From assembly GCA_905233905.1 (NCBI GenBank), contig CAJOFN010000003.1, positions 1 to 58,322 on the forward strand: a DNA stretch of 58,322 nt, in the 5' to 3' direction. The notes below the pieces were generated by a model that was given only the letters and a program-made list of their open reading frames with translations, was not told the origin of the DNA and did not search any database. Positions 17,696-26,586 of this stretch are shown in pieces. How positions within the stretch are numbered: the first letter of the stretch is position 1; every line of letters begins with the position of its first letter. The translations under genes and the position numbers were made by a program. The stretch comes from an uncultured Lachnospiraceae bacterium. GTDB lineage: Bacteria; Bacillota; Clostridia; Lachnospirales; Lachnospiraceae.

Positions 17696-18604
17696 TTAAA
17701 GCCCCAACAGTTTCAGAATAAGAGCCTGTCTTATAAATACACCCTTTTTGGCCTGAAGGAAGTATACGGCTCTCGGATCATCATCCACCTCCACAGAGAT
17801 CTCATTGACCCTTGGAAGAGGGTGAAGGATCAGCATGTCTTCTCCGGCAAGTGTCATTTTCTCCTTGTCTAAAATATAAAAGCCTTTCATCCTAAGATAA
17901 TCCTCTTCGTTGAAGAAGCGTTCCTTCTGAACCCTTGTCATATAGAGGATATCAAGCCTCGGCAGGGCATCTTCAAGTTTCTCCACTTCAGAGAAGGGGA
18001 TGGATGAAGCAATGAGCATATCCCGGATATAGCTTGGAACCCTAAGCTCCTCCGGTGAGATCAGAACAAAGGACATGCCCGGATACCTGACCAATGCATT
18101 TATCAGCGAGTGAACTGTACGGCCAAACTTTAAGTCTCCGCACAGTCCTATTGTCATATTGCCGATACCGCCCTTTAAGCTGTGAATGGTATACAGGTCT
18201 GTGAGGGTCTGTGTGGGGTGCTGATGCCCGCCGTCTCCGGCATTGATAACCGGAATAAGCGATCTGGAGGATGCCACTAAAGGCGCGCCCTCTTTGGGAT
18301 GGCGCATGGCGCATATATCAGCGTAGGATGAAATTATCCTGATGGTGTCGGAAACGCTCTCCCCCTTTGCCGCGGAGGAAGAATCAGCATCCGCAAACCC
18401 GATAACCTGTCCTCCCAGCCTGAGCATTGCTGATTCAAAGGAAAGTCTCGTCCGGGTGGATGGTTCGTAAAAGCAGGTGGCAAGAATCTTGCCGTCACAA
18501 GCATGGGAGTAGGCCGAGGGGTCTGCCTCTATATCCGCTGCCCGCTCCATCAACTCCTCTAATTCCTCTACCGACAGATCCATTGGGCTCATAAGATGCT
18601 GCAT
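17696..18604 (-). CDS. pyrB: Aspartate carbamoyltransferase catalytic chain
   Basis: 302 residues; condenses carbamoyl phosphate with aspartate in pyrimidine synthesis. The carbamoyl-phosphate motif STRTRLSF is at 49-56, and [14 protein letters not shown] and HPLPRVNEI are intact. The ATG follows GAGAGGTGATC. It pairs with pyrI directly downstream and follows the CapA-like gene by 4 bp, so pyrBI are probably co-transcribed with capA, murE and priA. The other pyrimidine genes are not in the window, and no UMP-sensing PyrR leader is visible. Confidence 0.97.
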   Translation of the reverse strand: MQHLMSPMDLSVEELEELMERAADIEADPSAYSHACDGKILATCFYEPSTRTRLSFESAMLRLGGQVIGFADADSSSAAKGESVSDTIRIISSYADICAMRHPKEGAPLVASSRSLIPVINAGDGGHQHPTQTLTDLYTIHSLKGGIGNMTIGLCGDLKFGRTVHSLINALVRYPGMSFVLISPEELRVPSYIRDMLIASSIPFSEVEKLEDALPRLDILYMTRVQKERFFNEEDYLRMKGFYILDKEKMTLAGEDMLILHPLPRVNEISVEVDDDPRAVYFLQAKKGVFIRQALILKLLGL

Positions 18605-18608
18605 AAGA

Positions 18609-19841
18609 TCACCTCTCTGTCATATTTCCGTCTGCTGCAAGCTCTACATTAGGGGACAGCCCGCGCAAGGTCTCCAAAATCTCCTCTGTCTTATCGTAAC
18701 CGGTTGTGCCGGTTTCATTGGACAGGTATGTTGTAGCACCACCGGCGTAGCATGGAATGACCGTATATGAAACTCCTGCCTCCTCATCAACAGTAACGCG
18801 TACCACGGCTGTCTGGCTGATGTCGCGGTTGAAAATAAAGTTACCCAGACTGTAGAATATGGGCTTGCCGCCATAGTATTCTATGCCCTGTAAAATGTGG
18901 GGGTGTGTTCCTATTACCGCGTCCGCCCCTGCATCAATAACAGCATGTCCTATCTGTGACTGATATGCTTCGAGCTTGGTGGTATGCTCTATCCCCCAGT
19001 GGATCATCACAAAAAGATAATCACACCGGCTCTTTGCCGCCTGGGTTCTTGCTACAAGCTCCGTGGGATCATAGCAGGTAAACAGCCCCGGCTGCGCATT
19101 GCGCACATCCCAGCTTGCATAGGGGATGACCCTTGAGCATGCAAGGAAGCCAAACTTTTTCCCTTCGACTTCCTTGATGATGAGTCTCGATGCCTCATCC
19201 AGGCTTGACCCGGCGCCTGTATTTTCTATTCCGGCGCCGTTTAGTGTATCTATGGTATCTGATAAGGCTTCCTGCCCGTAATCCAGGGAGTGGTTGTTGG
19301 CCAGACCGGCAACATCAATACCAAGCTCTGTTAAAACGGATACAAAGGAGGGTGCTACCCTGAAGGTGTACTGCTTGTCAGCAGGAGTTCCTCTTTCGGA
19401 AAAGGCAAACTCATTGTTGACTGCCGTAATATCGGCCTTCTTAAGAACCTTTTGCATTCCGTTACTGCACACTCCGCTGATCCCGGTGGAATTGTAGTTG
19501 GACTGGACATATTCGGAAAGCTCCACGTCGCCTGTAAAAACTATTTCTACGGGTTTGGTCGGCTCTTCTTCGACTACTTCCTCTTCCTCGGGGATCTCTT
19601 CTTCTGCGGCTGCCTCTGGAGCATCCGTTATACTGTTTGTAGAATAGGCTTCGTAGAGCCTTACGGCTGCAGCGGCTATCATTTGAGGCAGCTCGATATA
19701 TGCGCATGTTGCTATGAAGGCTGCTATTATGATCAGCGCAAATATACCCCGTACTCTGCGCCTGTTTCTCCTCTCTTCCTGATAATTGCGGTGATTCTTC
19801 CTGATCCTGACGTATTTCTTGCCTTTTTCCGGATAAAACAT
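18609..19841 (-). CDS. CapA-family membrane-anchored protein (calcineurin-like fold)
   Basis: 410 residues. A basic N-terminus and one membrane segment (about 33-48) are followed by an acidic Glu/Pro linker (77-94) and an extracellular CapA domain. CapA-family metallophosphatase-like motifs are FTGDVEL (102-108), [27 protein letters not shown] and [22 protein letters not shown] (shown in part). Members occur in poly-gamma-glutamate synthesis loci and as stand-alone surface proteins; with no capB/capC here, polyglutamate synthesis is not implied. A GGAG site precedes the ATG. It heads the pyrBI-murE-priA run, which may reflect a cell-envelope role. Confidence 0.9.
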   Translation of the reverse strand: MFYPEKGKKYVRIRKNHRNYQEERRNRRRVRGIFALIIIAAFIATCAYIELPQMIAAAAVRLYEAYSTNSITDAPEAAAEEEIPEEEEVVEEEPTKPVEIVFTGDVELSEYVQSNYNSTGISGVCSNGMQKVLKKADITAVNNEFAFSERGTPADKQYTFRVAPSFVSVLTELGIDVAGLANNHSLDYGQEALSDTIDTLNGAGIENTGAGSSLDEASRLIIKEVEGKKFGFLACSRVIPYASWDVRNAQPGLFTCYDPTELVARTQAAKSRCDYLFVMIHWGIEHTTKLEAYQSQIGHAVIDAGADAVIGTHPHILQGIEYYGGKPIFYSLGNFIFNRDISQTAVVRVTVDEEAGVSYTVIPCYAGGATTYLSNETGTTGYDKTEEILETLRGLSPNVELAADGNMTER

Positions 19842-19912
19842 GGGGTTTCTCCATACAAAAAATTATCTTGACGCTGCATCAAAACACACTTTAAGACGAT
19901 GATAACATAATT

Positions 19913-19941
19913 TTGACAGTTTTACTTATATTTCTTTTAAT
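19913..19941 (+). promoter_or_regulatory. Sigma-A promoter of the AgrAC-like operon
   Basis: TTGACA (19913-19918), a 17-bp spacer and TTTAAT (19936-19941) lie in the AT-rich divergent gap with capA, 54 bp before the chosen start codon. The rest of the gap shows no second clear promoter for capA. Confidence 0.7.
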
Positions 19942-19995
19942 TTTTTCAAAAAAATTGTAAAATGAAGCTTACAGCTGATGGTGGGGGGTATGTTT

Positions 19996-20724
19996 ATGCG
20001 AATTGCTGTAGTTGACGACGAGACAGAGGCTATACAGGTACTTGAAGATAAAATTCACGAATGGTCCGCCCTTTCCAATACACCTGTGGAGATACTGGGA
20101 TTTTTGGACAGCCGTTCTTTTTTGGAGTCTTTTTCTCCCGGCGAATTCCAGATAGTATTTCTGGATATATACATTGACAGCTTAGACGGACTTGATATTG
20201 CAAGGGATATCCGCAAGGCCTCTGAAGATACCATGATCATATTCTGCACCACAAGCAGGGAGAACATGCCGGAGGCCTTCCGTTTTCACGCCTTTGACTA
20301 CATAGTCAAGCCTGTGACCGCAGAACGGATACAGACTCTGCTTGATGATGCCCTAAAGGTTCTCCCCTCAATGAACCGCTATATTTCCTTCACAGCCAAC
20401 AGGCAGGAAATAAACCTTCCCCTGTCAGAATGTCTGTGGACCCAGAGCCAGGGGCATTATCTTCACATAAAAAGCCGTCTGGGTGAGGAATATGTCACGC
20501 GCATGACGACCAGGGATTTTTTAAACCAGGTAGAGGGCGAGAAAAGGTTTTTGCTCATCAACAAGGGTATAGTGGTCAATATGGATCATATCCGACGTAT
20601 CGAAGGCACCAACTGTGAAATGACCGATGATACCGGCTTTCCCATCAAGGTCAGACAGTCTGCAGCCATATTCAAGGCATGGCAGGATTATATATTCTCC
20701 AAGCTCCGGGAGGGACAGAAATGA
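19996..20724 (+). CDS. LytTR-type response regulator (AgrA-like)
   Basis: 242 residues. The receiver domain has the VVDDE pocket, probable phospho-acceptor D57 (FLDIYI) and KPV; the LytTR DNA-binding domain occupies about 130-236 (RYISFTANRQEINLPLSECL, the HYLHI-x-SRLGEEY segment, KGIVVNMDHIRRIEG). The ATG at 19996 is favoured because GGGGGG lies 7 bp before it and MRIAVVDDE is the family start; two in-frame ATGs upstream (19978, 19990) are alternatives. It overlaps the sensor kinase start by 4 bp. Its likely targets are promoters with direct repeats recognised by LytTR dimers; none were identified here. Confidence 0.93.
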   Translation: MRIAVVDDETEAIQVLEDKIHEWSALSNTPVEILGFLDSRSFLESFSPGEFQIVFLDIYIDSLDGLDIARDIRKASEDTMIIFCTTSRENMPEAFRFHAFDYIVKPVTAERIQTLLDDALKVLPSMNRYISFTANRQEINLPLSECLWTQSQGHYLHIKSRLGEEYVTRMTTRDFLNQVEGEKRFLLINKGIVVNMDHIRRIEGTNCEMTDDTGFPIKVRQSAAIFKAWQDYIFSKLREGQK

Positions 20725-22052
20725 GCTACTCCTCAAATTTGAACAGCTTTTCCGCTCTCATCGTGATGTTAGGGGTATTCTTCTGCGCATATGCCTTTAC
20801 AAGGTATTCACTGCGGGTGACCCCGCGTATCCTCATTCCCGGATACGTGATCTTTTCCTTTGCAAGCGTTCTGGCTGTACCCTTTATCCATTCCAATACA
20901 GCTCTTTCCGACAACCGCGCTCTTTTGGTGTTTTTTATCCTGTATTATCCTATTTTTATGTTTTCCGTTGAGCTTTCCTGGGCCAGAAGCCTTACGGTAT
21001 ATCTTTGGGCTGTAGTTTTGCTCTTATTCCCCTCCAACATCTCCTGTCTGATAGAGGCAGACCGCCACCGGGATCATATATCCATGTCCTTTGGTCCTGA
21101 TGCACTTTTGATGCAGCTTGTACTCAGTGTCGGTATTTGCGGCGCTGTGTGGTATTTTTCCCTGCATGTGGACAAACGTGTGCTTTCCCATGTCTTCACA
21201 CCGGAAAGCTTGTGGGTTGCGTGGCTTTCTGTTCCTATACTGTTTTTAGGGCTTAATATAGCTCTCCTGCCTCGCGATTACAGGATACTGCATCCATACT
21301 CCCTTTTTGGAACATATCTGTTCTTTTCCGCGTCACTGTTCGTACTCTACGCCTACCTGACATCCATATTTTATTCCCAGATGTTAGAGTATATCAGGAT
21401 CACCGAATACAAGGAGGCACAGAAACTCTCAGCCATACAGAGCATCCAGTACAAAAATCTCCTTTCAAAGATAGCCTCGGAGCGCCACGCCAGACATGAT
21501 TTCAAGCATACCCTTCACCTTATGGGACAGCTTGCGTCTTCGGGGGATATGAAGGGGATAAAGGACTATATCAGGCAATATACCCGGGAAAGCTTCGGCA
21601 CCATTATAAAGAACTACTGCTCCAACCCCGCAATTAACGCCGTGTTAAACTACTATGAGGGCAGGGCTGCGAACGAAGGGGTGGTTGCTAACCTGCAGGT
21701 GGATCTGCCTGTGGCTCTTCCCATGTCAGATCCCGAGTTTTGTTCCTTATTGGGAAATATTATGGAAAATGCCATTGACGCGGCAAAGGATTCCAGCTCA
21801 GATATCCGCAAATTTTCAATCTCGATACGTGTACAGAACGAATCCATGCTGTATATTGTATCCTCCAACTCCTACGATGGCGAGTTGATTCAGGAGGCAA
21901 CAGGCGAAAAATACTTATTTTCCGTAAAAAATGAAAAAAATCATGGCATAGGTCTTCAGTCTATCAGAGAAACTGTCGATAAATATAACGGTACTCTACG
22001 AATTTCCGGAGATGGAAAGGAATTTTTCCTGGATATCGCCATCAGCTTATAA
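20721..22052 (+). CDS. GHKL-type sensor histidine kinase (AgrC-like)
   Basis: 443 residues. Six or so membrane segments occupy residues 1-215, then a coiled dimerisation region with RHDFKHTLHLM (probable phospho-acceptor His259) and a GHKL ATPase domain with LLGNIMENAIDAA (N box, Asn350) and the NHGIGLQSIRETVDKYNG G box. The ATG overlaps the regulator's stop (ATGA) and follows GGAGGG. The architecture is that of peptide-sensing AgrC kinases, but no AgrD-like peptide or AgrB protease gene is adjacent, so the signal is unknown. Confidence 0.92.
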   Translation: MSYSSNLNSFSALIVMLGVFFCAYAFTRYSLRVTPRILIPGYVIFSFASVLAVPFIHSNTALSDNRALLVFFILYYPIFMFSVELSWARSLTVYLWAVVLLLFPSNISCLIEADRHRDHISMSFGPDALLMQLVLSVGICGAVWYFSLHVDKRVLSHVFTPESLWVAWLSVPILFLGLNIALLPRDYRILHPYSLFGTYLFFSASLFVLYAYLTSIFYSQMLEYIRITEYKEAQKLSAIQSIQYKNLLSKIASERHARHDFKHTLHLMGQLASSGDMKGIKDYIRQYTRESFGTIIKNYCSNPAINAVLNYYEGRAANEGVVANLQVDLPVALPMSDPEFCSLLGNIMENAIDAAKDSSSDIRKFSISIRVQNESMLYIVSSNSYDGELIQEATGEKYLFSVKNEKNHGIGLQSIRETVDKYNGTLRISGDGKEFFLDIAISL

Positions 22053-22053
22053 G

Positions 22054-22082
22054 TTGACTTGATTATCAACATATTATAAAAT
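22054..22082 (+). promoter_or_regulatory. Possible promoter ahead of the GGDEF-like membrane protein
   Basis: TTGACT (22054-22059) and TAAAAT (22077-22082) are 17 bp apart in the 87-bp gap after the kinase. It would start transcription of the membrane protein, sigma-like, transglutaminase and pilus-like genes. Confidence 0.55.
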
Positions 22083-22139
22083 GTACTTCGCTTCCTATGT
22101 GTGGACGGAGGCGATACAAAAATCAAAGGTGTGTGACTT

Positions 22140-23051
22140 ATGAAAAAATTTGATCAGATGAAGACCACCGAGCTTATTATCTTTATGGGCTTTGCGGGGC
22201 TGTGTTTTTATAAGATCGTTCTTGCAAGCGATATTTACCAGCAGATAACCACAGACAAGAATGTTATGCATTTATGTATATATCTGTGGATTTCTCTTTT
22301 TTTGAGTTTTGCTTGCATCTTTGTCGATTTCTCCTTATACTCAAAACAAAACGAAAATCTTGCAAGCTTGGCTTATGCGGCTAATACGGATTCGGTAGCA
22401 CGTATTGCCAACCGTTATTCCATTGACTCCATAATTGATGAGTATGCGGAGCGGGACATTCCTTCAGAGATGGGCGCAGCCATGATCGAGCTTACCTCCT
22501 TAAAGGATGTAAACGCCAATTTCGGGCGTGTAGAGGGCAATAATCTCATTCGCGCCTTTTCCATCATCCTGTCAATGGCTTCTTTGGATGAGTGTATAGT
22601 CGGCCGCAATGGCGGTAACCGTTTCATTATTATATATGAGAAGAGCTCAGACCTTCATCTGGAGGTATTTTTGGACAGGCTTGCTGACAAGGTTCGGGAC
22701 TACAATGCCAACACCAAGAACCACCTCATAAAATACGAATACGGAACAGCATATGCCGACGCGGATGAACTGACCTCCATTACAAGGCTCATTGCCCTCT
22801 CTTCCGCCAGACTTACGGACAGGCTCCGCGGCGAGACCTCAGAAGAGGAAACTCCTGCTTCTGACGAGGAGGATCATTTGGCACAGATAATCCAGTTTGA
22901 AGAGGTAACCTCAGAAGAACAGCTTGAACCACTGCCTCTGGCAGTTCCATTTACTCAGGAGGATATCGCGCTCATCGGCGCCCAGAAGCTGCAGCTCATA
23001 GATCAAAAGCGTACAAGGGCACAGCTATTCAAACGACGCATGGCCAAGTAA
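22140..23051 (+). CDS. Membrane protein with a degenerate GGDEF domain
   Basis: 303 residues. Two membrane segments (about 12-30 and 44-64) precede a GGDEF-fold domain (about 82-235): NTDSVARIANRYSID, AMIELTSLKDVNANFGRVEGNNLIRAF and CIVGRNGGNRFIIIYEK. The signature reads GGNRF (158-162) instead of GGDEF, and metal-binding acidic residues are lost, so diguanylate cyclase activity is not expected; nucleotide binding or partner binding may remain. The C-terminus is acidic then basic (EEDHLAQIIQFEE, KRTRAQLFKRRMAK). It starts behind AAAGG and is followed closely by the sigma-like gene. It may transmit a signal to the downstream membrane/pilus genes; this is inference. Confidence 0.85.
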   Translation: MKKFDQMKTTELIIFMGFAGLCFYKIVLASDIYQQITTDKNVMHLCIYLWISLFLSFACIFVDFSLYSKQNENLASLAYAANTDSVARIANRYSIDSIIDEYAERDIPSEMGAAMIELTSLKDVNANFGRVEGNNLIRAFSIILSMASLDECIVGRNGGNRFIIIYEKSSDLHLEVFLDRLADKVRDYNANTKNHLIKYEYGTAYADADELTSITRLIALSSARLTDRLRGETSEEETPASDEEDHLAQIIQFEEVTSEEQLEPLPLAVPFTQEDIALIGAQKLQLIDQKRTRAQLFKRRMAK

Positions 23052-23074
23052 AGCAGCATGGGAGGTGAGATCCC

Positions 23075-24076
23075 TTGGCCAGTATTGATTATAAATATAT
23101 TGCATCCCTCGTGGACGATGCCAGGCTCCAAGACAGCAATGCCTTTGCGAGTCTGTTTGCCATTACATACGAACAGCAATACAGCCTTGCCTACACTTAT
23201 CTCTGGGACAAGGGACTGGTTCAGGAGACGCTGCTGGATATTTACCTTAACGCCCTCCATTCCATTAACAGATTAGAGCGCTCAAAGAACTTTATCAAAT
23301 GGCTTACCAATATGAATCTTGAAGCATGTGAGATTCTTGCTGAAGCAAAGGATATTGTGCCTCCCAAGGGCAGGCCGAATATTCCAAAATACCCCTTAGA
23401 GGATGCGGAAAGACTGCTTGAATTCATTTTTTATGAAGAAGGGCGTCAGCCTAATACAATTCCTCTTGTTACTCTTATTGACTACAACGAATACAGGATG
23501 CAGCGCCACACCTTAAAGCGCTACCTGATAGTTACCATAATACTTTGTTTTGCCATAGCTCCGATGTTCCTTATCACGCCTTCCTTTACTCTGGAGCTGG
23601 ACGCGGCAGCCACAAAAAGAGGCCAGCTTCGGTATACCTTTACGGTGGATTCCTTCATCCCCATAGAAACTGCCAAAGCCCGGATCGGAGACAAGGATAT
23701 CCCGGTGCTCCAGGACGGCAAACGCAGCTACTACATCCTGCCAACCACCAACGGTGAGATGGAGGTTACCGTAAGCTATGTAACCCACAGGCAGAAATCC
23801 TCCAAGGTCACAGTTACAGATGTTGACAGGGAAGTACCCCAGCTTGTTTCCAGCAAGACCAAAGGCACCAAGGTATGCCTCTATGTTTCGGATTCCGGCA
23901 GCGGTATCAACTGGAAAAGGATCTACGCATTGGATTCGGAGGGCAATACGGTAGAGCCCACCTCTTACAACGCTATAATCGGGGAGCTGATATTTGATTA
24001 TCCCGACTCTTACCTGAACGTATATATACCTGATCGCACCGGTAATGTACTGCATGCCGTGATCAACCACAATTAG
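23075..24076 (+). CDS. Membrane-anchored protein with a sigma-70 region 2-like N-terminus
   Basis: 333 residues. The start is a TTG 5 bp after a perfect GGGAGGTGAG site. Residues 8-90 resemble ECF sigma region 2 (LVDDARLQDSNAFASLF, QETLLDIYLNALHSI, NFIKWLTNMNLEACE), but no region 4 follows. Instead there is a linker with proline-rich PPKGRPNIPKYPL, one membrane segment (149-168) and an extracytoplasmic part (170-333) with two beta-rich Ig-like units, the second reading DREVPQLVSSKTKGTKVCLY (shown in part) and SDSGSGINW. The topology puts the sigma-like part inside the cell. It might bind RNA polymerase or act as a decoy or sensor; that is inference. It lies between a dead-GGDEF protein and a transglutaminase lipoprotein. 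Confidence 0.8.
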   Translation: MASIDYKYIASLVDDARLQDSNAFASLFAITYEQQYSLAYTYLWDKGLVQETLLDIYLNALHSINRLERSKNFIKWLTNMNLEACEILAEAKDIVPPKGRPNIPKYPLEDAERLLEFIFYEEGRQPNTIPLVTLIDYNEYRMQRHTLKRYLIVTIILCFAIAPMFLITPSFTLELDAAATKRGQLRYTFTVDSFIPIETAKARIGDKDIPVLQDGKRSYYILPTTNGEMEVTVSYVTHRQKSSKVTVTDVDREVPQLVSSKTKGTKVCLYVSDSGSGINWKRIYALDSEGNTVEPTSYNAIIGELIFDYPDSYLNVYIPDRTGNVLHAVINHN

Positions 24077-24092
24077 CATTTAAGGAGCTTAT

Positions 24093-25022
24093 ATGAAAAC
24101 CACCTTTATCAAACGGACCTTTGCTGTATCAATGGTTTTATGCCTGATATTGACAGGCTGCGGAAAGGACGGCAAAAAGTCCTCCAAAAAAGCTTCCAAG
24201 GGCTCAAGGGAGACTACGACTTCCGTACTCATGCCGGAAGCCTCCGGCGAAGTAACCTACGGAGGTGATTCTATTTCCATTGATGCGTCACATACAGACG
24301 ATGGTTATATTATGGTCCGCTATACGGGAGGCGCCGACAAGGTACAGGTTCAGATCCACAATCCTGAGGGCGGAGAACCCTATCAGTATCCGCTTCCAAT
24401 AGGCGACTATCAGACCCTTCCCCTTACCGGCGGCGATGGCTCCTATCAGGTGGATGTATTGGAGCATGTTTCGGACGATCTGTATTCCATGGGGCTTTCA
24501 CAGAACATAGACGTGTCACTGTCTGATGAATTCAGGCCTTACCTGTTTCCGAATCAGTATGTGAACTACACTCCCGATTCAGCCGCGGTGTCCCTGGGCA
24601 TTGACCTGTCCAACGATTCCTCTGATGATCTGGACTTTGTTACCAACGTATACGAATATGTAACAGACAATATCAGCTATGACAATGAAAAGGCGCAGGA
24701 CATTTCCGTAAATTATATCCCCGATGTGGACGCGACCTTAGAATCCAAATCCGGCATATGCTTTGATTATGCCTCGGTCATGAGCTCTATGCTCCGCTCC
24801 CAGAGCGTTCCCACCAAGCTTGAAGTGGGATACTCAGGAACCGCTTACCACGCATGGATCTCGGTATATCTGGCGGAGACCGGCTGGGTTGACGACATAA
24901 TAGAATTTAATGGTCAGAACTGGTCCCTTATGGACCCTACTCTCGCTGCCAACAACGATGATGAAGCCGTAAAGGAATATGTCGGCGATGGCAGTAACTA
25001 TACCACCAAATACACATATTAA
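24093..25022 (+). CDS. Transglutaminase-like lipoprotein
   Basis: 309 residues. A lipoprotein signal peptide ends at LTGC (Cys23), followed by a Lys/Ser-rich linker and a beta-rich domain (about 50-145). The transglutaminase core (about 175-285) has the Cys-His-Asp triad Cys223 (KSGICFDYASVMSSML), His253 (YHAWISVYL) and Asp281 (LMDPT). It would act outside the membrane as a protease, amidase or cross-linking enzyme; the substrate is unknown. An AAGGAG site precedes the ATG. It sits 3 bp before the GspF-like gene, so it may process or cross-link pilus-like subunits, but nothing in the sequence proves this. Confidence 0.92.
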   Translation: MKTTFIKRTFAVSMVLCLILTGCGKDGKKSSKKASKGSRETTTSVLMPEASGEVTYGGDSISIDASHTDDGYIMVRYTGGADKVQVQIHNPEGGEPYQYPLPIGDYQTLPLTGGDGSYQVDVLEHVSDDLYSMGLSQNIDVSLSDEFRPYLFPNQYVNYTPDSAAVSLGIDLSNDSSDDLDFVTNVYEYVTDNISYDNEKAQDISVNYIPDVDATLESKSGICFDYASVMSSMLRSQSVPTKLEVGYSGTAYHAWISVYLAETGWVDDIIEFNGQNWSLMDPTLAANNDDEAVKEYVGDGSNYTTKYTY

Positions 25023-25025
25023 GTT

Positions 25026-26105
25026 ATGAAAAAAGAACGCGAAAAGAAGAAAAAAAGGAAGAAAAGAAAGATCCGTCCCCTTTCATATCTGGAGCTGTCC
25101 TATTTTTGCGGTCAGATGGCGCTGATCTTAAAATCCGGCATTTCCTCAATAGAGGGCGTTGAGATGATGGAGGATGATTTCTCAACCGGCGCTGACCGTG
25201 CCATTGTGGAAACGATCCTTGAAACTGTCCGCATCACAGGGCAGTTTTCCGTAGGACTTGCTGCCACGGAAGCTTTTCCTGACTATATGATACATATGGT
25301 AGCCATTGGCGAAGAAACAGGTAATCTTGACGAGGTAATGGAAGCCTTGGAGGAGCATTACAGCCGCGAGGAGCAGCTTCGCCAGTCGATACAGAGCGCT
25401 GTTACCTATCCTCTTATCATGTCCGCCATGATAATTGCAGTTATAGTCATATTGCTTGTAAGGGTCATGCCCATATTCAATCAGGTATTCCTGCAGCTTG
25501 GTACTGAAATGACCGGGCTTGCGGCAGGACTTATGGCTGCTTCAAGATTTATAAGCAGCTATGCCCTTATTTTTGTGATCGCCATTGCCGTTGTCATACT
25601 TTTTGCCATATTCTGTGTCAAAACAGACGCGGGAAAGGCTCTGGCAAGGCGTTTTACCAACAGCTTCAAGGGCACAAGGATATTAAACGAAAAGATCGCC
25701 TCTTTAAGATTTGCGGATGGAATGTCCCTTATCCTGCGAAGCGGACTCTCTCCCGACAGGGGCTTTGATCTGGTTGCGGAGCTGAACGAGGATACCGTAT
25801 TCTCACGCAAGCTGGAAAAATGCCGTGACAAGATGGTCAACGGCATCTCCCTTTCAGATGCCCTGCACGAATCAGGCATTTTCACGGGAGTATATTCCAG
25901 GCTTACATCCATCGGCAACAAGACCGGTTCCTTAGATCAGGTCATGGCTCAGATAGCCACTCTTTACCAGGACGAGGTTGATACCAGCATTTCCAACAGG
26001 CTCGCTGTATTAGAGCCTGCGCTCATTGTTGTGCTGTCAGTCATAGTAGGCGTTATATTATTGTCCGTCATGTTCCCGCTCTTAGGCATCATGGCAACGC
26101 TTTAG
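25026..26105 (+). CDS. PilC/GspF-family inner-membrane platform protein
   Basis: 359 residues with two T2SSF domains (about 25-145 and 225-345), each followed by hydrophobic segments (LIMSAMIIAVIVILLVRVMP, the stretch after ISSYALIFVIAIAVVILF, and LIVVLSVIVGVILLSVMFPL). The extremely basic N-terminus (KKEREKKKKRKKRK) lies in the cytoplasm and may contact the ATPase. Repeated motifs GEETGNLDEVMEALEEHY and GNKTGSLDQVMAQIATLY mark the duplication. It is the platform on which pilus or pseudopilus subunits assemble. No strong ribosome site is seen after the 3-bp gap, suggesting coupling to the transglutaminase gene. Confidence 0.93.
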   Translation: MKKEREKKKKRKKRKIRPLSYLELSYFCGQMALILKSGISSIEGVEMMEDDFSTGADRAIVETILETVRITGQFSVGLAATEAFPDYMIHMVAIGEETGNLDEVMEALEEHYSREEQLRQSIQSAVTYPLIMSAMIIAVIVILLVRVMPIFNQVFLQLGTEMTGLAAGLMAASRFISSYALIFVIAIAVVILFAIFCVKTDAGKALARRFTNSFKGTRILNEKIASLRFADGMSLILRSGLSPDRGFDLVAELNEDTVFSRKLEKCRDKMVNGISLSDALHESGIFTGVYSRLTSIGNKTGSLDQVMAQIATLYQDEVDTSISNRLAVLEPALIVVLSVIVGVILLSVMFPLLGIMATL

Positions 26106-26114
26106 GATGAAGAT

Positions 26115-26582
26115 ATGGCAAGGTTTTCGTATGTTACAACCAAACGACATAAGGGAACGCTGGCAAGCTTACTTCCTACAATACTGCTTTTTTCCATGGT
26201 TATAGCCCTTTTTGTAGTGGGTACAGGGTCACTCAGCAAGGGCTCGACAAAGCGCCAGAAGGAAAGCCTTACCGATGCTCTTTCAAGGGATATCATTTAC
26301 TGTTACGCAACCACTGGGCATTATCCCGAGTCACTTGATTATATTAAGAACAACTATGGTCTGTTCTATAACGAAGAGCTTTTTTACGTGGATTATCAGG
26401 TAAGAGCCCAGAACATAATACCTGATGTAACGATAATCGAGCTTCACCCCGAGGATACACGCACTCCGGTTCAAAAGCTTACCGGGTATGTTTACCAAAG
26501 GGTCAACAATGTCCTTGAAACCAAGGCAAGGATGAAGAACAACATCCTTGAAAGGGCAGAGAACCGTTCTATTTTAAGGTAG
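26115..26582 (+). CDS. Pseudopilin-like single-pass protein
   Basis: 155 residues. A short basic head (MARFSYVTTKRHKG) is followed by a hydrophobic helix (about 15-37) and a mostly alpha/beta soluble part. The segment CYATTGHYPESLDYIKNNYG resembles the region after the N-terminal helix of type II pseudopilins and type IV minor pilins. There is no Glu at position +5 of the hydrophobic segment, and a prepilin-peptidase site (G followed by TLASL) is only a weak match. It is the first of four small membrane proteins between the platform protein and the ATPase, all closely spaced. Confidence 0.75.
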   Translation: MARFSYVTTKRHKGTLASLLPTILLFSMVIALFVVGTGSLSKGSTKRQKESLTDALSRDIIYCYATTGHYPESLDYIKNNYGLFYNEELFYVDYQVRAQNIIPDVTIIELHPEDTRTPVQKLTGYVYQRVNNVLETKARMKNNILERAENRSILR

Positions 26583-26586
26583 CTTT

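Noticed and set aside
22081..22143. 20-codon open frame ending in an ATGA overlap with the membrane-protein gene (possible signal peptide gene for the AgrC-like kinase)
   Set aside because: It has no ribosome site, begins inside the predicted -10 region and lacks AgrD features such as an amphipathic leader and a charged tail.
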